From: Kordia algicida OT-1 | Lineage (GTDB): Bacteria > Bacteroidota > Bacteroidia > Flavobacteriales > Flavobacteriaceae | NCBI RefSeq assembly: GCF_000154725.1 | Contig: NZ_DS544873.1 | Coordinates: 3,819,339-3,883,338, forward strand | DNA length: 64,000 nt | Reading direction: 5' to 3' | Shown: positions 24,445 to 33,178 of the stretch, piece by piece | How the letters are laid out: each line of letters starts with the position of its first letter | How positions within the stretch are numbered: the stretch's first letter is position 1 | Notes under the pieces: generated by a model | Told to the model about the DNA's origin: nothing | Database searches by the model: none | The model's input: only the letters and a program-made list of their open reading frames with translations | Made by a program: the position numbers and the translations under genes

Positions 24445-26427
24445 TTACTGCTTTTTTATGGTAAAAAAGAAGGTCGTTCCTTCTCCAAGTTCGCTTTCGA
24501 GCCAAATATTTCCTTCGTATAAATCGACAATTTTTTTCACAATAGACAAACCAATTCCGGTTGATTCTTTGCTTTTGTTTAAGGAATGAAAGATTTTGAA
24601 AATTCGGTCGTGAAATTTTTTATCAATACCGATTCCATTATCTCGTACAGAAAATTGATAGAAAGAAGGTTCTTCCACAACATCAATTTCTACAATTCCG
24701 TTGTCTTTGTCACAAAATTTAATGGCGTTACTCATTAAATTTTGAAAGAGTTGTTGAAACTTGGTAGGATCGCCTTTTACAACAGGCAGTTTTTTTAATA
24801 TGTTAATTGAAATATGCTCAGGAACAAATAATAAACGATGCAAATCTTCCATTGTTGTATTGAGATCTACTTCTTTTGAAGCTGCTGTTTCCGAACCTGC
24901 GCTTGAGTATTCTAAAATGTTAGAAATTAAGTTTTCCATAATTTCTAAAGTATCTTCAATAAGTTTTAAATTTTGCAATGTAGGATCGTCAAACTTGCCT
25001 TCATTGTCCATTTTTATCCAAGAAACTAGCGCGTTGATACTGCGTAAGGGCGATTTTAAATCGTGTGAAACAATATGAGCATATTCGTATAATTCGTTGT
25101 TGCTCTTTTCGAGCTTTTCTAAGATTTTTTCTTTCTGTTTTTCAAGATTTTTAAGTTCGGTAATGTCTAAATGAATTCCGATAGAACCGATCACTTCTCC
25201 ATCTAAATTATAGTTTGGAGCACCACTTATCAACCAATTTTTGGGTGTTCCTTGTTTGTCTTTAACGTTAATTTCGTATGAGTTGGATGTACCGTTGAGA
25301 CGTTTTTTATTTTCTCGCTCAATGATATTTTCATCTTCTGCAATAGGAAATAACTTTCCACCAATTTGCCCAATCAATTCATCTTCATCATATCCAGACA
25401 TTTCGCAAAAACTCTGATTTACCATCAAAATTTTATCGTCGTTATCAACTTCTACCAAACCAAGATTCATGTTGGCAATAATGCTGCTGTATTTTTCTTT
25501 TTGCGCTTCTAAACTTTTGCTGTATTTTCTATTGAGCGAAATATCTCGGTATGTCCACAAATGACCTTTGTAGGTGCCTCCTTTTAAAATAGGAATAAAA
25601 TCTAGTTCTAAAATAGTACCGTCAGCCATTGTCAATTCTGTACCAATTACTTGCTTTTTTTCGTGTAAAATGCGATTGATCGTATTAATAAAAAGTTTTG
25701 GGTCTTTAAATAATATTTTGCTTTCTTCTGCGGCGTTAGAACAATCTTGCCCTTTTAGTAATTCGGGAGAAACGGGAATTTTAAAAATCTCACAAAACTT
25801 TGCGTTTGTCAACACAATATTGCGGTTTTCATCTTCCAATAAAACGGCGCTGTCTAAGTTGAGAATTAAGGTTGAAAGCCTGTTTTCAGATTCAATCAAT
25901 TTATCATCAAACTTTTTCTGATCGGTGATGTCACGAATAATTCCTTGTGCAGCAATAGGTTTTTCGTTGGCATCAAAAATTAAACTTGCATTAATTTGAA
26001 CCCAACGAACACCTTTGTTTTTTGTGTAAACACGTGCTGTATAGTTTGAAAAGCGTCCTTTTTCAATCAATTCACTAAACGATTCAAACGCATATGCTAC
26101 ATCTTCTTTGTATATTAAACTTGTTACATTTAGTGTTTCTTCTAAAATATTATAACCAAAAAGCTCGCAAGCAGCATCGTTCATTTTAAGCACATTTCCG
26201 CCTAAATCCATCACCAAGTACGCATCTATAATATTCTCAAAAACACCTGCTAATTGTGATGTTTTTTCACTAACAGATGCTTCAAGTTTAGAGTTGGTTA
26301 CCTTTAATTCTTCCGACAATATGTATAATTCTCTCGATTTGTCTTCTAGAATTTTCTCGGCGGCTCGTCTTGCTTCTTTTTCACGCTTTAATGCGCGTTG
26401 TAATATGTCAATTTGTTCCTGACTCAT
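24445..26427 (-). CDS. PAS-domain sensor histidine kinase
   Basis: 660 residues, no membrane segment. The N-terminal coiled coil (ALKREKEARRAAEKILEDK) resembles that of cytosolic kinases linked to H-NOX or FIST partners. Three PAS domains follow, with PAC-like ends (AAQGIIRDITD, GHLWTYRDIS, GSIGIHLDITE). HisKA has HIVSHDLKSPLRS (about 455), and the ATPase part has NLMSNAIKFCD, VRDNGIGID and STGIGLSIVKK. The start codon overlaps the H-NOX stop (TAATG), and its stop abuts the FIST gene, so expression of sensor and kinase is coupled. No fused receiver domain is present. Confidence 0.92.
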   Translation of the reverse strand: MSQEQIDILQRALKREKEARRAAEKILEDKSRELYILSEELKVTNSKLEASVSEKTSQLAGVFENIIDAYLVMDLGGNVLKMNDAACELFGYNILEETLNVTSLIYKEDVAYAFESFSELIEKGRFSNYTARVYTKNKGVRWVQINASLIFDANEKPIAAQGIIRDITDQKKFDDKLIESENRLSTLILNLDSAVLLEDENRNIVLTNAKFCEIFKIPVSPELLKGQDCSNAAEESKILFKDPKLFINTINRILHEKKQVIGTELTMADGTILELDFIPILKGGTYKGHLWTYRDISLNRKYSKSLEAQKEKYSSIIANMNLGLVEVDNDDKILMVNQSFCEMSGYDEDELIGQIGGKLFPIAEDENIIERENKKRLNGTSNSYEINVKDKQGTPKNWLISGAPNYNLDGEVIGSIGIHLDITELKNLEKQKEKILEKLEKSNNELYEYAHIVSHDLKSPLRSINALVSWIKMDNEGKFDDPTLQNLKLIEDTLEIMENLISNILEYSSAGSETAASKEVDLNTTMEDLHRLLFVPEHISINILKKLPVVKGDPTKFQQLFQNLMSNAIKFCDKDNGIVEIDVVEEPSFYQFSVRDNGIGIDKKFHDRIFKIFHSLNKSKESTGIGLSIVKKIVDLYEGNIWLESELGEGTTFFFTIKKQ

Positions 26428-26966
26428 TAATTTTTGTTAATGATAAATTTTACTTCCGTTCCGTCTTCTTTTATTTTTTCTAGAATGATTTCTGCTGAAC
26501 TATTGAAGTGTTCAAAGGTTTTATTCATCAATCCTAAACCAAAATGATGCATGGCACGGCTCGATTTGTATATCATGGTAAGTGAATTTGCTGTTTTTTC
26601 TTCAACGACAAACGTTGGCAACTCGGCATCAGGATATATTTTTCGAACTTCTACATGAATGTGATTTTCAATAGAAGCGAGCATTTCAATAGGATCTTTG
26701 TAAGTTGCGAGCAATCCGGGATAGCTATCTTCAATAACACTGAAAAAATGTTCGGCGTAGGTGAGAAGTAAGTCGTCAATAGAAACGTCTGTATTTGCAC
26801 TCAAATTTTGCAATAGTTGAAGCATCTCTGAAAAGCGATAGGTTCCAATAGATGTGTACACACCTTCAGATTCTAATTCAGATTGTGTAATGATTTTATC
26901 TACCATTTCCAATCCAAATTTGTCTTCGACTAAATCTAAAAATTCTGTAAATATAATTCCTTTCAT
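26427..26966 (-). CDS. H-NOX (heme NO-binding) protein
   Basis: 179 residues from the ATG at 26966 (MKGIIFTEFL), the usual H-NOX start; a TTG at 26972 would add two residues. The proximal heme ligand is His102 in IENHIHVEV, and the propionate-binding YxSxR motif is YKSSR (Tyr133, Ser135, Arg137); Pro117 is near the expected heme-bending site. All key residues are present, so it should bind heme and sense NO (or O2) in the cytosol. The start of the PAS kinase overlaps its stop by one base, the usual H-NOX/kinase arrangement. It is the second gene of the operon, 51 nt after the receiver gene. Confidence 0.9.
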   Translation of the reverse strand: MKGIIFTEFLDLVEDKFGLEMVDKIITQSELESEGVYTSIGTYRFSEMLQLLQNLSANTDVSIDDLLLTYAEHFFSVIEDSYPGLLATYKDPIEMLASIENHIHVEVRKIYPDAELPTFVVEEKTANSLTMIYKSSRAMHHFGLGLMNKTFEHFNSSAEIILEKIKEDGTEVKFIINKN

Positions 26967-27017
26967 AAGCAAAGTAAGGTTAAGTTTTTCTTTTTGTGTT
27001 TGGGATGCAAAAAAAGG

Positions 27018-27431
27018 TTAAGCACTTTTTAATTCGTTAATAGACCAATACGAGAGCGCAATTTCTATCTTAGAAACGTAATCTTCGTATTTTAAAGGTT
27101 TTAAAATGTAGCCAGAAATTCCAATGCGATAACATTCCAAAATATCTTTCCGATTGTCGGAAGTTGTTAAAATGATGGTAGGAATATGTCGCAAATCGGC
27201 ATCTTTTTTTAAGATAGACAAAAACTCAATACCATTTATTTTTGGCATATTTAAGTCTAATAAGATGATATCGGGTAAGTTTTCTTTCGTTTCTAATATC
27301 GCCAACGCTTCTTCTGCATTCTTCGCTTCTGTAATTTCATGTTTGGCTTCTAACAAAGAAACAGTACGATTCATCTTCATGATTTCGATCATGTTGTCTT
27401 CGATTAGTAATACTTTTAATGAATTTTTCAT
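27018..27431 (-). CDS. single-domain response regulator (CheY-like)
   Basis: 137 residues, one receiver domain of the Rcp1-like type: LIEDNMIEIMKM (acidic pair), phospho-Asp in ILLDLNMPKINGIEF (Asp59), LTTSDN and the Lys in YILKPL. No output domain. As first gene of the operon it likely shuttles phosphate between the kinases and the Hpt protein, or acts as a phosphate sink or by protein contact. Its promoter carries the clearest direct repeat of the window (site B), so the operon may be under control of its own LytTR regulator. Confidence 0.9.
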   Translation of the reverse strand: MKNSLKVLLIEDNMIEIMKMNRTVSLLEAKHEITEAKNAEEALAILETKENLPDIILLDLNMPKINGIEFLSILKKDADLRHIPTIILTTSDNRKDILECYRIGISGYILKPLKYEDYVSKIEIALSYWSINELKSA

Positions 27432-27479
27432 TTTTTCTTATGTAAGCAATTATACATACAATTTTACATCATAAAAAAC

Positions 27480-27543
27480 CAATAAAAGTTGAATACAGTT
27501 TAACGAAGAAGAAGTGTAGACGAAATGCAAAAAAGTGTAGATG
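27480..27543 (-). promoter_or_regulatory. candidate LytTR-type operator (site B)
   Basis: Nearly perfect direct repeats GTGTAGACG (27514-27522) and GTGTAGATG (27535-27543), 12-nt spacer, 21-bp period. A weak -7-like box on the minus strand (TTTTATTG, 27480-27487) lies 26 nt from the repeats, the same distance as at sites A and C. The operon starts at 27431. Confidence 0.65.
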
Positions 27544-27593
27544 AAGTTTTTTCCGAAAGGTTGTTTTTAGGAAAATCATCAAGTAAAGTCAAC

Positions 27594-27625
27594 AAAAAAA
27601 CCTTCACTTTTTACAGCAAAGGTTT
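27594..27625 (-). terminator. Rho-independent terminator after AhpD-like gene
   Basis: On the minus strand AAACCTT, an 18-nt loop region, then AAGGTTT running into seven T (27594-27600 as A on plus). It lies 28 nt after the stop of the AhpD-like gene. Confidence 0.6.
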
Positions 27626-27652
27626 CTTGTTAATAGATTTATTTTAAAGGAT

Positions 27653-28243
27653 TTACACGTGTTTTCCTTTTTCCCAACCGTGTTTTCCTAAATATTGATT
27701 TCCGCTTTCTACAGCGCCTTCTTCAATAGAAGTCCCCATGCTGTCATTCCATCGATTTAAATATCCGAACAATGAAATCACACCCAACATTTCTACAATT
27801 TCGCCTTCATTCCAATGTTTGTATAATTCAGCTTTAATGTCTTCATTTACCGCATTTGGAATGATAGAAGCTGCTAGTGAAAAATCTAACGCAGCACGTT
27901 CTGCATCCGAAAACGCAGGATGTGTTTTGTATTCCCAAATATTATCTAACTGTTCTTGCTCAGCTCCGTAACGTTCTGCGGCTCTAATGGCATGCGCTTG
28001 GCAGTAACGACAACCTGTAGCATTACTACTTACCCAAGCAATCATTCGTTTCAAAGCCGAAGTAACACGACCTTCATTTGCCATTACTGCTTTATTTAAG
28101 TTGATAAATGCTTTTGAAATGGCTGGTCTGCGTTGCATAGTCAATACCGAATTTGGGCAAAACCCAAGTGTTTCATTAAAAAATTCGGCTAATTCTTTGG
28201 TTTCCAAATCGTGATCTGGACTTAGTGGTGTTACTAATGGCAT
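27653..28243 (-). CDS. AhpD-like / carboxymuconolactone decarboxylase family peroxidase-related protein
   Basis: 196 residues, all helical. The redox motif is TGCRYCQAH (Cys78, Cys81, His84), as in AhpD-type alkylhydroperoxidases. The C-terminal half (SDAERAALDFSLAAS) is a second helical repeat of the peroxidase-related subfamily. Such proteins use the Cys pair to reduce peroxides or pass electrons to a peroxiredoxin in the cytosol. The gene is divergent from an OsmC-type gene, another thiol peroxidase family, so the two may serve a shared stress response. The H-NOX operon lies just downstream on the same strand. Confidence 0.82.
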   Translation of the reverse strand: MPLVTPLSPDHDLETKELAEFFNETLGFCPNSVLTMQRRPAISKAFINLNKAVMANEGRVTSALKRMIAWVSSNATGCRYCQAHAIRAAERYGAEQEQLDNIWEYKTHPAFSDAERAALDFSLAASIIPNAVNEDIKAELYKHWNEGEIVEMLGVISLFGYLNRWNDSMGTSIEEGAVESGNQYLGKHGWEKGKHV

Positions 28244-28309
28244 AATCGTATATTTTTAAATTAATTACTTGTATTTTTGAACCAACAAGAAACGAAAAAA
28301 ACTTCAGAT

Positions 28310-28732
28310 ATGGCACATAAAATAACAACACAGTGGAAAGGAAACATGTTATTTGAATCCGACAATCCAACAGGACAAACGCTTTTAATAGACACTTCTC
28401 CAGAAAATGGTGGAAACAACGAAGGATTAGCTCCAAAAGCAATGATGTTATCGTCGTTGGCAGGGTGTTCAGGTTTAGATGTAGTTTCTATCCTAAACAA
28501 AATGAAAGTTTCGGTGGAAGATTTTAAAATGGAAGTCACAGGCGAATTGACAGAAGAACATCCAAAATATTACCATACCGTTACGGTAGATTATCATTTT
28601 TATGGACAAGATTTAGATGAAAAAAAGATTCAACGCGCGGTAAATTTATCGGTAGAAACCTATTGTGGTGTTATGGAAATGTTCCGTCGTTTTGCAAAAG
28701 TGGAAACCAATACGTATTTTCACAGTTCTTAA
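28310..28732 (+). CDS. OsmC-family protein
   Basis: 140 residues from the ATG at 28310 (MAHKITTQWKGNM); a TTG at 28277 would add 11 polar residues and is less likely. The peroxidatic Cys is in LSSLAGCSGLDV (Cys53), the second in VETYCGVMEMF (Cys119), both at the usual OsmC places. OsmC proteins reduce organic hydroperoxides as cytosolic dimers. TATTTTTG at 28272-28279 is a plausible -7 box, leaving a 30-nt leader. Divergent from the AhpD-like gene. Confidence 0.85.
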   Translation: MAHKITTQWKGNMLFESDNPTGQTLLIDTSPENGGNNEGLAPKAMMLSSLAGCSGLDVVSILNKMKVSVEDFKMEVTGELTEEHPKYYHTVTVDYHFYGQDLDEKKIQRAVNLSVETYCGVMEMFRRFAKVETNTYFHSS

Positions 28733-28860
28733 TTCCGTAGTATAATTTTCCTCAGTTTTAGATTCAAACCATTACTTCGAGTCATTCAGGTATTTTGTGA
28801 ATCAGATATTTCTAGAAAAATGAAAAAGTCACTTCAAGTGATTTTTTGAAGAAAAATAGT

Positions 28861-28901
28861 ATTTCGACTACGCTCAATAGCGCTATCGAGAAGTATTTTG
28901 A
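28861..28901. repeat. dispersed intergenic repeat (TTTCGACT/CGAGAAGTA family), copy 2
   Basis: TTTCGACTACGCTCAATAGC followed by GCTATCGAGAAGTATTTT, very close to 6577-6616. Lies between the OsmC and recJ genes. Confidence 0.6.
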
Positions 28902-28985
28902 AACCAAAACAACAACAGAATAATAAACCACGAATAAAATTAGATTTTGAAACCAAACAAAAAGTAAAAATCTAAACAAAAAACC

Positions 28986-30674
28986 ATGCGCTGGACACTA
29001 AAACCAAAACCAGAAACCGCTAAAATTCAACATTTACAAGAAGTGTTGCAAGTTGATGAAATTGTCGCAACACTTTTATTACAACGCGGCATTGAAACCT
29101 TTGAAGAAGCTAAAAACTTTTTTCGCCCTTCTATCGAGCAAATTCACGACCCTTTTTTAATGAAAGATATGGATGTCGCTGTCGCGCGAATTGACAAAGC
29201 GATTGAAAATGGTGAAAATATCATGGTCTATGGCGATTATGATGTGGATGGAACAACTTCGGTTGCGCTGGTTTCTTCGTATTTAAAAACCATATATCCG
29301 CAAATTGCAACTTATATTCCAGATCGCTATGAAGAAGGTTATGGATTGTCTTTTCAGGGAATTGACTATGCTTCCGACAACGACATTTCGTTAATTATTA
29401 CGCTCGATTGTGGCATTAAAGCCATTGATAAAGTAGCGTATGCAACCGAAAAAGGAATTGATATTGTCATCTGCGATCATCACCGACCAGGAAACGAACT
29501 GCCAAAAGCTGTCGCAGTTTTAGATCCGAAACGAGACGATTGTGCTTATCCGTACGATGAGTTATGCGGTTGTGGCGTTGGTTTCAAGTTAATTCAAGCA
29601 CTAGCTTCCAAAAGAGGAAAAACGGTTACTGATTTATTTCCATATTTAGATTTGGTAGCCACTGCAATTGCCGCAGATATTGTTCCGTTAACAGGCGAAA
29701 ATAGAACACTTGCATACTTCGGAATGAAAGTGATTAACAAGTCGCCGAGAGCAGGTATCAAAGCGATCATTAGTCAACTAAAAAAGAAAGAATTTACCAT
29801 TACAGATGTCGTTTTTGTGGTCGCACCGCGAATCAATGCCGCAGGAAGAATCAGTCAAGGGTTACATGCGGTAGAATTGCTTACGGAGAATAATCTAGAA
29901 GTTGCCAAACAATATGCAGCGTCCATTGAAAAATATAATTCTGAACGACGCACACTCGATCAGGAGATTACAAAAGAAGCTTTTCAACAAATAGAAAAAT
30001 TAGAAGAACAAGAACGTTTTACAACCGTAGTTTACGACGAAAATTGGCACAAAGGTGTCATTGGAATTGTCGCCTCCCGATTGATCGAAACCTATTATCG
30101 TCCGACGTTGGTTTTTACAAAAAGTGGTGACAAATTAGCCGCTTCCGCGCGATCTGTAAAAGGCTTTGATGTCTACAATGCTTTGGAACAATGCAAAGAA
30201 CACATTACGCAATTTGGCGGACACAAATACGCCGCAGGATTGACCTTAAAAGAAGAAAACTATCAAGCGTTTAAAGATGCTTTTGAAGAAGTCGTAAAAA
30301 ATACAATTGATAAAAATCTGCTCACGCCCGAAATTTTAATTGATAAAGAAATTACACTCAAAGAAATCACGCCAAAATTCTATCGAATTCTCAAACAATT
30401 TGCGCCATTTGGTCCACAAAACATGAGTCCGATCTTTATGAGTACACAACTAAAAGATACAGGTTTTGCCAAATGTGTTGGCGCTGAAAAAGATCATTTA
30501 AAGCTATGCGCTGTACAGCGAAAATCACCACGAATCAACGGAATCGGTTTCAACTTAGGCGATAAACTTTCTAAAGTACAAGATAAAAAAACATTTGACG
30601 CGGTATATTCTATTGATGAAAATACTTGGGAAGGAAAAACGACGTTACAATTGCGATTACGAGATATACGATGA
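28986..30674 (+). CDS. recJ: single-stranded-DNA-specific exonuclease RecJ
   Basis: 562 residues. DHH domain: MVYGDYDVDGTTSVAL, ITLDCGIK, and the signature VICDHHRPG, which bind two Mn/Mg ions. DHHA1 domain: ARSVKGFDVYNALEQ and FGGHKYAAGLTL. A C-terminal OB-like part ends the protein. RecJ degrades single-stranded DNA 5'-3' in recombination and mismatch or base repair. Length and motif order are normal. The gene has no clear operon partner; an intergenic gap with repeats separates it from GH97. Confidence 0.95.
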   Translation: MRWTLKPKPETAKIQHLQEVLQVDEIVATLLLQRGIETFEEAKNFFRPSIEQIHDPFLMKDMDVAVARIDKAIENGENIMVYGDYDVDGTTSVALVSSYLKTIYPQIATYIPDRYEEGYGLSFQGIDYASDNDISLIITLDCGIKAIDKVAYATEKGIDIVICDHHRPGNELPKAVAVLDPKRDDCAYPYDELCGCGVGFKLIQALASKRGKTVTDLFPYLDLVATAIAADIVPLTGENRTLAYFGMKVINKSPRAGIKAIISQLKKKEFTITDVVFVVAPRINAAGRISQGLHAVELLTENNLEVAKQYAASIEKYNSERRTLDQEITKEAFQQIEKLEEQERFTTVVYDENWHKGVIGIVASRLIETYYRPTLVFTKSGDKLAASARSVKGFDVYNALEQCKEHITQFGGHKYAAGLTLKEENYQAFKDAFEEVVKNTIDKNLLTPEILIDKEITLKEITPKFYRILKQFAPFGPQNMSPIFMSTQLKDTGFAKCVGAEKDHLKLCAVQRKSPRINGIGFNLGDKLSKVQDKKTFDAVYSIDENTWEGKTTLQLRLRDIR

Positions 30675-30928
30675 TTTGAAAATTTACTTTTGGGAAAATG
30701 TCAGTTCGAGCGCAGTCGAGAACACTGTGATACTTCTAATTAAAATTTCGTCAAGTTAAACTCACTTTGTCATTCCGCACTTGATGCGGAATCCACTTTG
30801 AAGACATCCTGATTCCTGAATCCAAAAATCCTGACTCTCAGAAAAACAACTTATCAACACGAAAACGGTTGCGCACTTTTTTTTAAACTAAAAACTGTAC
30901 TTTTAAAAAGAAATCAATTGCAATCATT
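30675..30928. other. intergenic gap with REP-like palindrome
   Basis: Contains GAGCGCAGTCGAGAAC (relative of the TTTCGACT family) and at 30772-30792 the palindrome ATTCCGCA-cttga-TGCGGAAT inside a TCATTCC context. No ORF. Confidence 0.5.
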
Positions 30929-33004
30929 ATGAAAACCGTTTTTAAAATATGTTTCTTAGTAGGAATTTGTTGTTTTATTTCTTGTACTGAAGAAGTAAAA
31001 AGTGTCGCGATTTCTTCGCCAAACGACAATTTGAATGTTTCTTTTTTCTTGTCAGATAACGGAACAGCACATTACAAAGTTGTACACAAATCAACTGTAG
31101 TGATTGATACTTCTAGTTTAGGTTTTGAATTGAAAGATGTTGCTTCATTAGACCGAAATTTTAAAATCGTAAAAACCACGACGAATTCAGTTGATGAAAC
31201 TTGGAAAATGCCTTGGGGCGAACAAGAATCTGTACGAAATCATTACAACGAACTTGCCATTAAATTACAAGAGAAAGATGCGCTACAGCGAAAACTAAAT
31301 ATTGTTTTTAAAGTATATAATGATGGAATTGGCTTTCGCTACGAATTCCCTGAACAAGAAAACTTAAAAGAAGTTATTATCACGGATGAAAACACACAAT
31401 TTCAACTCACAGGCGATCACAAAACTTGGTGGATTCCAGGTGATTGGGATATTTATGAGCATTTATACACAACTTCAAATGTGTCTGAAATTGATGCACT
31501 AAGTAAAGCAAATCACGCGAATTTGGCACAAACCTACATTCCAGAAAATGCTGTGAATACACCCGTAACCATGCGAACAAAAGATGGTTTGCATCTCAGT
31601 TTCCACGAAGCTGCCTTGATTGATTATTCAGGAATGACACTCAAAGTTGATACCAAAAAATTATCATTTCAGAGTGAATTGGTTGGCTCAGAAAGAACCA
31701 ATTACAAAGTAAAACGAACGACACCATTTACAACGCCGTGGCGAACGATTCAAATTGCAGAAAAAGCTACCGAATTGATTGATTCAAAACTAATTGTCAA
31801 TCTCAATGAACCTTCAAAAATAGATAACGTTTCATGGTTTACACCAATGAAATACACAGGAATTTGGTGGGAAATGCACTTAGGAAAATCCTCATGGGAC
31901 AAAGCCGCAGGAAAACATGGAGCCACAACGGAAAACGCCAAAGCATTCATTGATTTTTCAGCAAAAAATAATATCAAAGGTGTTTTAGTAGAAGGTTGGA
32001 ATACAGGTTGGGAACATTGGATTGGTTTTGAAGATCGCGAAGGTGTTTTTGATTTTGTCACTCCTTACGACGATTACAATTTGCAAGAAGTTGTGCGCTA
32101 TGCCAACGAAAAAGGAGTAGAAATTATCATGCATCACGAAACTTCGGCGGCAATTGGAACGTACGATAAACAAATGGACAAAGCCTATCAATTGATGAAA
32201 GATTTAGATATTCACTCCGTAAAATCAGGTTATGTGGGGAAAATTATTCCGAAAGGCGAATATCATCACGGACAATGGATGGTAAATCATTACAACAATG
32301 CGGCGATCAAAGCAGCAGATTATGAAGTTGCCGTAAATGCGCACGAACCAACCAAAGCAACAGGTTTGCGCAGAACGTATCCAAATATTATTTCCCGAGA
32401 AGGTTTACGCGGACAAGAATTTAACGCGTGGGCATCCGATGGTGGAAATCCTGCAGAACATTTGCCAATTGTAGCATTTACTCGAATGTTGGCGGGTCCG
32501 ATAGATTATACACCTGGAATTTTTAACATCAAACTTTCTCCTTACAAGGAAAAGAATCAAGTAAATACGACCATTTCTCAGCAATTGGCATTGTATGTAG
32601 TCATTTACAGTCCGATTCAAATGGCAGCAGATTTAATAGAACATTACGAAGGAAATCCTGCGTTGCAATTCATCCGAGATGTTGGTGTCGATTGGAAACA
32701 AACCAAAGTCCTTAATGGAGAAGTTGGCGATTTTGTTACGATTGCACGTGAAGAACGTGACACAGGAAACTGGTTTTTAGGAAGTATTACGGATGAAAAT
32801 GCTCGTGATTTGGAAGTCTCTCTAGATTTTTTATCGCCAAATACAACGTATACTGCAACGATTTATAAAGATGGAAAAGAGGCACATTGGAACGACAATC
32901 CGACAGCAATTGAAATAGAAACCATGGAAGTAACAGCTGAAACAAAACTCAATTTGCAATTGGCTGCTGGTGGCGGAACTGCGATTAGCTTTATGAAAAA
33001 GTAA
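30929..33004 (+). CDS. glycoside hydrolase family 97 lipoprotein (alpha-glucosidase/galactosidase type)
   Basis: 691 residues. Lipoprotein signal MKTVFKICFLVGICCFISC. GH97 layout: N-terminal beta-supersandwich (LGFELKDV, VYNDGIGFRYEFP, TWWIPGDWD), central barrel from about 285 (KYTGIWWEMHLG, LVEGWNTGWEHW, IMHHETSAA), active-site region NAHEPTKATGLRRTYPN and SREGLRGQEFNAW, then a C-terminal beta domain. The Glu residues in NAHEP and GQEF match the pattern of the inverting, calcium-dependent SusB-like branch (family memory). It cleaves alpha-linked glucosides in the periplasm or outer membrane. No SusC/D partners are in view, so it is not in a standard utilisation locus. Confidence 0.9.
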   Translation: MKTVFKICFLVGICCFISCTEEVKSVAISSPNDNLNVSFFLSDNGTAHYKVVHKSTVVIDTSSLGFELKDVASLDRNFKIVKTTTNSVDETWKMPWGEQESVRNHYNELAIKLQEKDALQRKLNIVFKVYNDGIGFRYEFPEQENLKEVIITDENTQFQLTGDHKTWWIPGDWDIYEHLYTTSNVSEIDALSKANHANLAQTYIPENAVNTPVTMRTKDGLHLSFHEAALIDYSGMTLKVDTKKLSFQSELVGSERTNYKVKRTTPFTTPWRTIQIAEKATELIDSKLIVNLNEPSKIDNVSWFTPMKYTGIWWEMHLGKSSWDKAAGKHGATTENAKAFIDFSAKNNIKGVLVEGWNTGWEHWIGFEDREGVFDFVTPYDDYNLQEVVRYANEKGVEIIMHHETSAAIGTYDKQMDKAYQLMKDLDIHSVKSGYVGKIIPKGEYHHGQWMVNHYNNAAIKAADYEVAVNAHEPTKATGLRRTYPNIISREGLRGQEFNAWASDGGNPAEHLPIVAFTRMLAGPIDYTPGIFNIKLSPYKEKNQVNTTISQQLALYVVIYSPIQMAADLIEHYEGNPALQFIRDVGVDWKQTKVLNGEVGDFVTIAREERDTGNWFLGSITDENARDLEVSLDFLSPNTTYTATIYKDGKEAHWNDNPTAIEIETMEVTAETKLNLQLAAGGGTAISFMKK

Positions 33005-33178
33005 TTTAGTTTACGGAGTGTCACTTCGAGCGCAGTCGAGAAGTCATCAATATAAAACTTTTAAATCACTTCTATTTATGGTTTGTAATCTCAATTTCAG
33101 AAATATCTAACTTAGAAAGTTTATCTCCTGTAGATTAATTCCATTTTATAGCGTATTTTTGAAGGGAAATTTCAAGAC

